From assembly GCF_014203645.1 (NCBI RefSeq), contig NZ_JACHJL010000025.1, positions 1 to 64,000 on the forward strand: a stretch of DNA of 64,000 nt, written 5' to 3'. Shown piece by piece: positions 43,177-50,299 of this stretch (the first letter of the stretch is position 1; every line of letters begins with the position of its first letter). The notes below the pieces were generated by a model that was not told where the DNA came from, did no database searches, and saw only the letters and a list, made by a program, of their open reading frames with translations. The stretch comes from Streptomyces zagrosensis. Its GTDB lineage: Bacteria > Actinomycetota > Actinomycetes > Streptomycetales > Streptomycetaceae. The position numbers were made by a program, and so were the translations under genes.

Positions 43177-44353
43177 CGCATCCGGCCGCCGCGACGAGCC
43201 CCTCGTCCTCGGCATCGAGACCTCCTGCGACGAGACCGGAGTCGGCATCGTGCGCGGTCATACGCTGCTGGCCGACGCGGTCGCCTCCAGCGTGGAGGAG
43301 CACGCACGGTTCGGCGGAGTCGTCCCGGAGGTGGCGAGCCGGGCCCACCTGGAGGCCATGGTTCCCACGATCAGACGGGCCCTGAAGGAGGCCGGGGTCG
43401 CCGCCCGTGACCTGGACGGCATCGCGGTCACGGCGGGCCCTGGCCTGTCGGGCGCGCTTCTGGTGGGCGTCTCGGCCGCGAAGGCGTACGCGTACGCACT
43501 GGGCAAGCCGCTGTACGGGGTCAACCACCTGGCCTCACATATCTGCGTGGACCAACTGGAGCACGGAGCGCTGCCCGAGCCGACCATGGCGCTCCTGGTC
43601 TCGGGCGGGCACTCGTCGCTGCTGCTGGCCCCGGACATCACCTCCGACGTGCGGCCGTTGGGCTCGACCATCGACGATGCGGCGGGTGAGGCGTTCGACA
43701 AGGTTGCCCGGGTGCTGCACCTCGGCTTTCCCGGCGGCCCGGTCATCGACCGGATCGCCCGTGAAGGCGACCCGAACGCGATCCGCTTCCCGCGCGGTCT
43801 GACCGGGCCGCGGGACGCCGCGTACGACTTCTCCTTCTCCGGCCTGAAGACGTCCGTGGCTCGCTGGATCGAGGCGAAGCGGGCCGCGGGCGAGGAGGTG
43901 CCGGTCGCCGATGTGTCGGCGTCGTTCCAGGAGGCCGTGGCGGACGTGCTCACCCGCAAGGCGGTGCGCGCCTGCAAGGACAACGGCGTGGACCACCTGA
44001 TGATCGGTGGCGGCGTCGCCGCCAACTCGCGGCTGCGCGCGATGGCCGCGCGTCGTTGCGAGGACGCGGGCATCACGCTTCGCATCCCACGCCCCAAGCT
44101 GTGCACGGACAACGGCGCGATGGTGGCCGCACTCGGCGCGGAGATGGTCGCCCGCGGCCGGGCGGCATCGGCCTGGGACCTGTCGGCGGACTCCTCGCTC
44201 CCGGTCACCGAACCGCACGTACCGGCCACCGCCGCGAACGAGCACGGACACTCTCCCGGCCATGGCCACAGCCATGGACCGGCGCAGGGTCACGACCATG
44301 ACCATGACCACGACCACTTCCACGAGCTGAGCAAGGACAACCTCTACTCATGA
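43169..44353 (+). CDS. tsaD: tRNA N6-adenosine threonylcarbamoyltransferase TsaD
   Basis: Transfers the threonylcarbamoyl group to A37 of tRNA. 394 residues from the ATG at 43169. LVLGIETSCDETGVGIVRGH, PEVASRAHLEAMVPTI, the metal site NHLASHICVDQ (H-X3-H), LLVSGGHSSLLL, and IGGGVAANSRLRAMA with CTDNGAMVAAL are all present. The last 40 residues are strikingly His-rich (HGHSPGHGHSHGP, then GHDHDHDHDHFHEL), beyond the usual 340-350 residues. Its stop overlaps the next ATG. Confidence 0.95.
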   Translation: MADASGRRDEPLVLGIETSCDETGVGIVRGHTLLADAVASSVEEHARFGGVVPEVASRAHLEAMVPTIRRALKEAGVAARDLDGIAVTAGPGLSGALLVGVSAAKAYAYALGKPLYGVNHLASHICVDQLEHGALPEPTMALLVSGGHSSLLLAPDITSDVRPLGSTIDDAAGEAFDKVARVLHLGFPGGPVIDRIAREGDPNAIRFPRGLTGPRDAAYDFSFSGLKTSVARWIEAKRAAGEEVPVADVSASFQEAVADVLTRKAVRACKDNGVDHLMIGGGVAANSRLRAMAARRCEDAGITLRIPRPKLCTDNGAMVAALGAEMVARGRAASAWDLSADSSLPVTEPHVPATAANEHGHSPGHGHSHGPAQGHDHDHDHDHFHELSKDNLYS

Positions 44354-44607
44354 CCCTCGCGTTGATGTGGGAAGCCCGGGCCGTCGATGGCCGCGGCCCG
44401 GAACTACTCGACTGGGCCCGCAGCCAAACCCTCGACCCCGCACCGCTACGCCGGGAGACCTTCCGCGCCCCCGATGACCGTGTCCTGGTCATCACCTGGT
44501 GGGACGCGCCGTACGAGGCAGAGCTGCCCGAACTTCCGGACCCGGCCGAAGGGTTGGCGCGGCGGGCCGTGCACCGGTGGCGGTTCGAGGCGGTGGCGGG
44601 GGAGTAG
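44350..44607 (+). CDS. Small conserved protein cotranscribed with tsaD
   Basis: 85 residues, MTLALMWEARAVDGRGPELL, then DRVLVITWWDAPYEAELPEL, ending VHRWRFEAVAGE. The ATGA overlap with tsaD makes it the last gene of the tsaB-rimI-tsaD operon. The pattern (strand, helix, ITWW strand) resembles small ferredoxin-like ABM monooxygenase domains, but this is a guess. Function unknown. Confidence 0.8.
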   Translation: MTLALMWEARAVDGRGPELLDWARSQTLDPAPLRRETFRAPDDRVLVITWWDAPYEAELPELPDPAEGLARRAVHRWRFEAVAGE

Positions 44608-44629
44608 GGGCGCATTCGGCCCGGGCGTG

Positions 44630-45325
44630 TCAGCGGGCTGACTCCTGCGGCGGCCCACCACGCGGGGCGCCACCGCTACTGAGCTGGTCGGCGACGAGAG
44701 CGAGCCAGCCGCTGGCGGAGTAGGGGGCTGGAGGGTCAACCTCCATACCCAACTCAGCGAGGCCGAGGGCGTAGTCCGCCTCCTCGATCTCTAGGGCCAG
44801 GAGTTCGTGCACCTCTCCCAACAGTCGAGCAACTAGGGCCGCGTCCGTGGAAGCCGCGTAGTCCCCGATGGCGGCCTCGTGGTCCGCGAACTCATCCGGC
44901 ATGTCCTGGGAGAACCAACAGCCCAGCAACTGCCCGAGTTCCGGAAAGCGGGCGTGCCATTCCCAGTGCGTCTGCGGGCCGCACGGCGGGGGTACCTGGC
45001 CTTGCTCGATGCTTTCCTTCAGATGCTCGGCCAGCGTCAGAAGCCACTGTTGGATGTCCCCATTGGGCAGGCCGATGTCGGGCAGCGAGTAGAACTCGCC
45101 AAGGCGTACGCGCAGCCTGCCGGGTGGGTTTTCCGCGTACTCACGAAGTTGCCGCTCGGCAAGGGCGAGAGCCCATGGGCGGGTGTGCCATGTGTGGTGC
45201 AGATAGGCGGTCAGGGCTACGCTGCGGCGCTCGGCGTCATCGTCGGCCGACTGGCCCAGATAGGCATGTATGAGGTGATCTAACTCGCCATATCGGGCGT
45301 CGTGTTCGCGTGGCTTCAGGGACAT
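44630..45325 (-). CDS. CdiI-type contact-dependent inhibition immunity protein, two domains
   Basis: 231 residues from the ATG at 45325. The second half is a good match to the CdiI immunity fold: FPELGQLLGCWFSQDMPDEF, then GDYAASTDAALVARLLGEVH and YSASGWLALVADQL. The first half (YGELDHLIHAYLGQSADDDA) is a diverged copy of the same domain. Such proteins bind and neutralise polymorphic toxin nuclease domains. It follows the RNase-like toxin gene by 11 bases, so it is probably its cognate antidote. Last gene of the reverse-strand cluster. Confidence 0.8.
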   Translation of the reverse strand: MSLKPREHDARYGELDHLIHAYLGQSADDDAERRSVALTAYLHHTWHTRPWALALAERQLREYAENPPGRLRVRLGEFYSLPDIGLPNGDIQQWLLTLAEHLKESIEQGQVPPPCGPQTHWEWHARFPELGQLLGCWFSQDMPDEFADHEAAIGDYAASTDAALVARLLGEVHELLALEIEEADYALGLAELGMEVDPPAPYSASGWLALVADQLSSGGAPRGGPPQESAR

Positions 45326-45336
45326 GCTGTCCTGCT

Positions 45337-45636
45337 CTACAGGTAGATCGGAAAAGTAGCCTGGACGGTGAAGCCCTGCGAATGGGAGTCGTCCCGCTTG
45401 AGGATGACTCGTGCCGCCCGCACCGGCACTGGTCCCCGGCCCGCCAGCAGCATGGCTTGGAGGAGCACTCGGCCGACAGGCTCCTCGCGCGACGGCCAGG
45501 CGGCTTCGATGCTCAGCCGTTGGCGGGTGCCTTGCGCCAGCCAACGATGAATGACCTGTTCGTTGCGGGAGACGACCTGCTGGGTGCACCAGTGGGCAGT
45601 TTCCCGGTCGGGATAGGTAGCGGACCTGGTGCGCAC
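45337..45636 (-). CDS. Truncated RNase A-type CdiA-CT toxin domain
   Basis: 99 residues from a GTG. MRTRSATYPDRETAHWCTQQ, EQVIHRWLAQGTRQRLSIEA, VRAARVILKRDDSHSQGFTV and QATFPIYL match the C-terminal two-thirds of bacterial RNase A-like CdiA-CT toxins (typical pattern: SxFPDxxTAExA, IxxWL, vxvvLrrd, TAYP). The N-terminal piece with the catalytic His (HVGK...L.RL) is missing, and the family Tyr near the end is Phe. It lies in the same frame as the preceding gene, separated only by TGA and GCC. AGGAG inside that gene's last codons could start it. Inactive as it stands, or a partner in trans. Confidence 0.7.
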   Translation of the reverse strand: MRTRSATYPDRETAHWCTQQVVSRNEQVIHRWLAQGTRQRLSIEAAWPSREEPVGRVLLQAMLLAGRGPVPVRAARVILKRDDSHSQGFTVQATFPIYL

Positions 45637-45639
45637 GGC

Positions 45640-46359
45640 TCAGCTCTCCTGACCAGTCTGCCAACGGTAGCCGTGGTGCTCCCGCATGTGCCCCGACACC
45701 GTATCCGCAATGAGCGGAATCCACTCCGACCACGACAACGTCCCGGACCCCATGCCCTGCTCCTCTTCGAAGAACCACCTCAGCGATGTCTCGTCGTGGA
45801 AGAGCGCCAAAGCCTCATGACATTCCCCGACCAGTCCGGGGAGCCGCCATGGGCATGTGGGGTGAAAGTCGTCGATATACATTCCCAGCCCCTCGACCTC
45901 GGTGATGTCATCTTCCGTGGCGATGCCGTCCTGGCCGAAGTACGCGTGGAGGAGATGATTGAGTTGCGGGAATCGAAGATTCAATTCTTGACTTGTAGGT
46001 ACGGCGTTGCGCAATTTGGAAGCGTACCCGATCTCCCAGCTCTCCAAGTAATCAGATATTTCGCCCAGGGCCGCGATAGTGGCTTCGTGGTTTTCCGCTG
46101 TCGGCATCCCCCTCAAAGATATACGCTGCATGTTCGGGTCTGACTCAACGATGAGCGCTACCTGACGGACCTGATCTGCGATCTCGCAAAGCGTACGCCC
46201 GCCCCGTTCGCTAAGATTCCACGCCGCGCGAATGGTGGGCTGCAAAACCTGGTGCCTCTCTTCGATGAATGAAGGGATGCCTGTATGGTAGCCGAATGCG
46301 GAAAGAATAAGATGGGCGCCTGATAGGCGATCATAGTCCATCTCCGTGCATTCATGCAT
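45640..46359 (-). CDS. CdiI-like immunity-family protein, two domains
   Basis: 239 residues. The C-terminal half carries LNLRFPQLNHLLHAYFGQDG, ECHEALALFHDETSLRWFFE and LSWSEWIPLIADTVSGHMRE, again the CdiI pattern. The N-terminal half (MHECTEMDYDRLSGAHLILS, QPTIRAAWNLSERGGRTLCE) is a separate helical part of unknown family. AAAGGAAAAG precedes the ATG. The gene is AT-richer than the chromosome. It probably protects against another, absent toxin. Confidence 0.7.
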   Translation of the reverse strand: MHECTEMDYDRLSGAHLILSAFGYHTGIPSFIEERHQVLQPTIRAAWNLSERGGRTLCEIADQVRQVALIVESDPNMQRISLRGMPTAENHEATIAALGEISDYLESWEIGYASKLRNAVPTSQELNLRFPQLNHLLHAYFGQDGIATEDDITEVEGLGMYIDDFHPTCPWRLPGLVGECHEALALFHDETSLRWFFEEEQGMGSGTLSWSEWIPLIADTVSGHMREHHGYRWQTGQES

Positions 46360-46442
46360 TGATTATTTCTTTTCCTTTGCGCTCGTTGGCGTTGATGTCA
46401 ATACAGTGAATGGAGGATTCAGGGCAGCGTTGGGGGTGATTC

Positions 46443-46748
46443 TCACCTGCACTCCATGAGAGACCTTCGCCTTGATATATTTATTTGTCTTTTGGTGACG
46501 TGTCCGGTTACTACGACTTCGTGTAACCAACGCTGGGCCGCTTCCAGGTCCTGGACAGAGCGGTCCCAATTATCGAGGCTATCCACGAACATGTCTCGGG
46601 CTTCGCCGTTCCATGTCAGTACGACTTTTTCTGTCCTGACGTAGAGCGCGTCCAATTTCTCGGCGAGGTCTTTGAGAATCCCTTCGATTTCTTCGGAGAG
46701 TGTCCGTAAGGTTGAGAAGTTAACGACAATGTGCTCTGAGTCTGACAT
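46443..46748 (-). CDS. WXG100-like (ESAT-6 family) protein
   Basis: 101 residues, all helical: MSDSEHIVVNFSTLRTLSEE, LAEKLDALYVRTEKVVLTWN with G-E-A following (the W-X-G turn at about residue 46), then DMFVDSLDNWDRSVQDLEAA. Typical of the small secreted helical hairpins exported by type VII systems. AAGGG precedes the ATG. An alternative frame (46569-46363) would give a longer tail that abuts the next gene, so the true C-terminus may involve a frameshift. No T7SS machinery (EccC and others) is in the window. Confidence 0.75.
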   Translation of the reverse strand: MSDSEHIVVNFSTLRTLSEEIEGILKDLAEKLDALYVRTEKVVLTWNGEARDMFVDSLDNWDRSVQDLEAAQRWLHEVVVTGHVTKRQINISRRRSLMECR

Positions 46749-46783
46749 GCTGGCCCTTTCGCTGCTTCTCGGTGGTTGCCCTC

Positions 46784-47179
46784 CTAGGTGTCAAGTATTC
46801 TGCTGCGATATTCTGTAGAAGCACTCCCCGGATCGGTGCGGGTGAGGTCATGCGCTTCGTGAGCGACGTCCATCGAACCTTGCACTCGCTGCAATTTGCG
46901 CAATGTGTCAATCTCCTGTGCGGAAAAGCCATCGCTACTCATTCTTACCGCCTCCTCAAGCAGGTACAGGGACGACTTGATGCGCACCAGGTCTTCCGCG
47001 ACGCCCTGCTGGAATTCGGCATAGGTGCTGGCTGCCGAGCTGCGCCAGCCCGACTCGATGACGTCGATGATGGTCGTCATACGTCTGGCCTGTGTTTCCA
47101 GGTAGCTCTGCATTTCGCTTAGATCCCTGGCCAAGCCAGGAAGACCACCATCCGGCACGGCAAGGTCACTCTTATCCAT
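46784..47179 (-). CDS. WXG100-like helical protein
   Basis: 131 residues from the ATG at 47179 (GAGGAGG just upstream; a GTG one codon earlier is possible). MDKSDLAVPDGGLPGLARDL, IIDVIESGWRSSAASTYAEF (G-W-R-S in place of W-X-G at the hairpin turn) and EFQQGVAEDLVRIKSSLYLL show the two-helix hairpin. The tail (about 35 residues) is polar. First gene of the reverse-strand toxin/immunity cluster, 35 bases ahead of the second WXG100-like gene; such pairs usually dimerise. Confidence 0.72.
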   Translation of the reverse strand: MDKSDLAVPDGGLPGLARDLSEMQSYLETQARRMTTIIDVIESGWRSSAASTYAEFQQGVAEDLVRIKSSLYLLEEAVRMSSDGFSAQEIDTLRKLQRVQGSMDVAHEAHDLTRTDPGSASTEYRSRILDT

Positions 47180-47384
47180 CACGCCTCCTCGAAACGGGGT
47201 TGGCTATCGGCCCACGGTCAGGCACTCCCGTAGTCCGGGGGTGGCTGCGCTGGATGCTCCAACCGAGGGGTGCGTCACCGCGAGTTGGCCAGCTGGGGCA
47301 GGCAGCTACGAGGTACGAAGACTTCCGTCCCCACCCCGGCGGGCACGTCGGCGGTACTGGAGGACTTGCTCCAGGCAGCTTCTC

Positions 47385-49343
47385 TCACTTGTCCGCTGCC
47401 GTCTGGCGAATTCGAAGGATGAGCAGCCTCCCCTCCAGCGTCCCGATGACGACGTCGCCGGTGGCGGTGGTGACCAGCGACAGGGGAGTGAAGGTGTGGC
47501 CGCGGGTGGTGAGGGGGGTGCGGTCGATGAGAGCGCCGGTGGTGGCGTCCACGGTCAGGAGTTCGCCCGCCGCGCAGGCTGCGTAAACCGTCCCCGCGTG
47601 CACGTCCACGCCCGCGATGGCGGAAGCGGCCGGCAGGGTCCAGGCCGGTTCGCCGTGCGGGAGCGCCCTACGGGTCAGGCGGGGGCCCGCGGAGCCGTCG
47701 GTGCTCAGGATGAGGGCGGAGCCCGCGGTGTCGGTGACGTATACCGCCGGGCCGCCGCGTACGGCCGCCTTCTGGCCGAGCCGGAACAGCGGTTGCAAGG
47801 TACCGGGCGCACCCCGCTCCCCAGGGCTCACGCGAACCAGCCAAAGCACCTGACGTTTCGGCAGCCCGTTGTACTCGACGTAATCGATGAGGCCCGGTCT
47901 CTTCGCACCGAGTTCGCTCATGCCCTCAGGGCGCGCCGCATCCGGCGCGGGCCCATCCGTGACCACCAGGAAGTACAGGTGCGGCGAGCGGCGGACGGTG
48001 AGTTCAGTCCGCGCGTCGTAGTGGCCAAGGGGCACCGCGCCGAGCGGCATGCCGTCCGGGGCGAAGAGCAGGGTGCTCGATGGGGTCCACGAGGGCGGGG
48101 CGGGATAGGTCCCGCAGGTGTCGCGGGCGGCCCAGACCCCATCGGCGCGGGCCGCGAACAGTGCCTGGTACTCCAGGCGGCGCTCCTCGCGTAAGGAGCC
48201 GTCGGCCAGCGACACCACCAGCACGATGGAGTGCTGTGCGTCGTAGCAGTCGAAGCTCGTGGTGACCCGAGCCGTGAGCTCGTCCGATGCTATGAGGAGT
48301 TGCTGGTCTGGGCCGGAGTGTGGGCGGGGCTCGGCTGGCAGCGGTGCTGCCCACAGCAGCTGGCCACTGGGCGACCAGCACTCCAGGAGGTCGTGATCGC
48401 TCGCGGCCAGCACTCGGCCATCGGCGAGCCCCTCGACCGCCCACACCTTGCCTCGCTGGCTCCTCGCGAGCCCGGCGGCGCAAGCGAAATCGGCGAGCCC
48501 GGTCTGGTGAGTGTCGGCCTCCTCCTCCAGCAACTCCGGCCACTGCCGAGTGGGCGGCTGTCGGACGTCGAAGACACTTGTCTCGGCGGCGAGATCCAGC
48601 CAGTCGCCGGAGGCCGGTCGGCGCACGACGCACTCGGAGTAGGTGGCCTCCCACTCGACGGGCGCTGTGAGATCGCTCTCGATGAGGAGCACATCAAGCG
48701 TGTCCTCGTCCCGCCAGCACAGCGCAAGCACACCGGCGTCCGCACAGGCCACCTGGGCTCGGCGCCCCGTCTCGGGCTCCACGAGCAGGAGTATGCCGCT
48801 CCTCTCGTACTCGTCGATCGCATCATCCGTGCCAATCGCGAGCAGCGGCAGCGCGGGGTGGAAGGCGAGTACGTCGGGGTCACCGTCCGGCGTCTCCACC
48901 ACGTGCCAGCGGGTCAGGTCGGCACGCTGATAGAGCAAGAGGCGGGTCCGAGGGCGTTGAGGGAGGAGTACCAGCCGGACGCGGGTGTAGGCGCTGCCCA
49001 AGTAGCCGACGACGGCAAGCCACTGCCCATCGGCGCTCAGCGCGACGTGACACGCGGAGCCGACCTCGGGAAACAGCTCGTCGGGCAGCATCCGCAGTGG
49101 CACGCCATCGGTTGTGGGCGAGGGCTGGTGCTTGGTGTTATCGGCGGTGCGTGATGCCCGGGGTGTGGCGTCTGCGGGTGGGGTCAGGGTCCGAAGTGGC
49201 GCGTTCTCGGCCTCGGGTGGTGCCTTGCGCCCGGTGATCTCGGCCTCCGTGCGGCAATGCTGCCGCCCCGCTGCGCCGCTGTTCCGTACCGCTTCGCCGT
49301 CTTGTGTCATGTCATGGTCTTGTGCCGCGTCGCTGTCCCGCAT
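47385..49343 (-). CDS. Large beta-propeller (WD40-like) protein of unknown function
   Basis: 652 residues from the ATG at 49343 (GGGAG ten bases upstream). After about 80 polar residues the protein is built of repeated beta units: HVALSADGQWLAVVGYLGSA, PDVLAFHPALPLLAIGTDDA, ADAGVLALCWRDEDTLDVLL, DGRVLAASDHDLLECWSPSG and GDVVIGTLEGRLLILRIRQT. This is the pattern of one or two WD40/quinoprotein-type propellers. No signal peptide or transmembrane segment, so probably cytoplasmic. It precedes the WXG100/immunity cluster by about 200 bases on the same strand. Whether it belongs to it is unknown. Confidence 0.75.
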   Translation of the reverse strand: MRDSDAAQDHDMTQDGEAVRNSGAAGRQHCRTEAEITGRKAPPEAENAPLRTLTPPADATPRASRTADNTKHQPSPTTDGVPLRMLPDELFPEVGSACHVALSADGQWLAVVGYLGSAYTRVRLVLLPQRPRTRLLLYQRADLTRWHVVETPDGDPDVLAFHPALPLLAIGTDDAIDEYERSGILLLVEPETGRRAQVACADAGVLALCWRDEDTLDVLLIESDLTAPVEWEATYSECVVRRPASGDWLDLAAETSVFDVRQPPTRQWPELLEEEADTHQTGLADFACAAGLARSQRGKVWAVEGLADGRVLAASDHDLLECWSPSGQLLWAAPLPAEPRPHSGPDQQLLIASDELTARVTTSFDCYDAQHSIVLVVSLADGSLREERRLEYQALFAARADGVWAARDTCGTYPAPPSWTPSSTLLFAPDGMPLGAVPLGHYDARTELTVRRSPHLYFLVVTDGPAPDAARPEGMSELGAKRPGLIDYVEYNGLPKRQVLWLVRVSPGERGAPGTLQPLFRLGQKAAVRGGPAVYVTDTAGSALILSTDGSAGPRLTRRALPHGEPAWTLPAASAIAGVDVHAGTVYAACAAGELLTVDATTGALIDRTPLTTRGHTFTPLSLVTTATGDVVIGTLEGRLLILRIRQTAADK

Positions 49344-49414
49344 TGTGTCGCTCTCCCTAGTCACAGTGCCGTTTCGCGCCGCCCCGCCGTGTGACCTCAC
49401 CCCGCGCCCCGTAC

Positions 49415-50095
49415 TTACGCCCCCGCCCCGCGCGCCAGCAGGCCATCGATGACCGCGTGCAGGCCGTTCGGTACGTCGCAGACGTTGGCGACCTCGTTCC
49501 ACTGCGGGCCCAGGGCGGTCAGTCGGGGGAGGGTGGCCGCGTCGTCCGGGGTGAGCATGTCGGGCAGGGGGCGGCGGTGTTCGGCTTCGCCGCCCTCGCT
49601 GGCGCGGCGGTCGATGGCGGCGTGCACGGCCAGATCGCCGTAGATGTAGAGCCAGATGACGCGGTACGCACGGATGGCCTCGCGCGGGGCAAGGCCGCAT
49701 TCGATGGCCGAGTTGACGATCTCCTCCACCATCCACAGCGCGCCCTTGTCGGTGACATGGCCGAGGCCAAGCACCTCCACCACCCAGGGCAGCCGCTGGA
49801 GCATGTCGTGGATGTGCAGGGCAATGACGTAGATGCGATCGCGCGGTGCGGTGGGCAGTTCGGGGCGCGGCGCGGATGCGGCCATGCCGGCGAGCACGAG
49901 GAGGAGCAACTCGTCCTTGTCACGTACGTGGTGGTAGAGCGCGCGGGGGGTGCTGCCGACCTCCTTGGCGAGGCGGCGCATGGACAGCGCGTGGACGCCC
50001 TCTTCCTCCAGGACGCGCCGCGCGGTGGCCACGATCGTCTCGCGTTCGAGGCGAGGTGGCCGCCCCACGGCTCGTTTGGCTTGCACTTCGCTCAC
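49415..50095 (-). CDS. TetR-family repressor of the adjacent MFS transporter
   Basis: 226 residues. The N-terminal HTH reads RETIVATARRVLEEEGVHAL, SMRRLAKEVGSTPRALYHHV, DKDELLLLVLAG. The ligand domain (from about residue 75) resembles the TetR_C group (DRIYVIALHIHDMLQRLPWV). It is divergent from an EmrB/QacA-type exporter with 204 bases between, the usual repressor/efflux pair. A TGTAG direct repeat at 50211 and 50227 lies in the shared promoter, but no clear palindrome was found. Confidence 0.9.
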   Translation of the reverse strand: MSEVQAKRAVGRPPRLERETIVATARRVLEEEGVHALSMRRLAKEVGSTPRALYHHVRDKDELLLLVLAGMAASAPRPELPTAPRDRIYVIALHIHDMLQRLPWVVEVLGLGHVTDKGALWMVEEIVNSAIECGLAPREAIRAYRVIWLYIYGDLAVHAAIDRRASEGGEAEHRRPLPDMLTPDDAATLPRLTALGPQWNEVANVCDVPNGLHAVIDGLLARGAGA

Positions 50096-50299
50096 CGGCT
50101 CATCCGCTCCTCGCTCACCGGCTCATTGTCCACCGCCGCCCCCGCGGCAGTGTGCGTGGTGGTCGAGAACGCCGCGCGGGGCCGTAGGCGGGGTGGGTGC
50201 TGCGGGCCCCTGTAGTTTTTCCACGCGTGTAGTAACGTGAGTTGCTGATGGCATGCCGGCCGCATGGCCGGCTCAAGTCCCCTGCCTGGAGAGTGGGTT

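Noticed and set aside
46363..46569. Separate 68-codon gene between WXG100-like and immunity genes
   Set aside because: No own start signal, and it overlaps the WXG gene; more likely an out-of-frame tail, reported as an observation instead.
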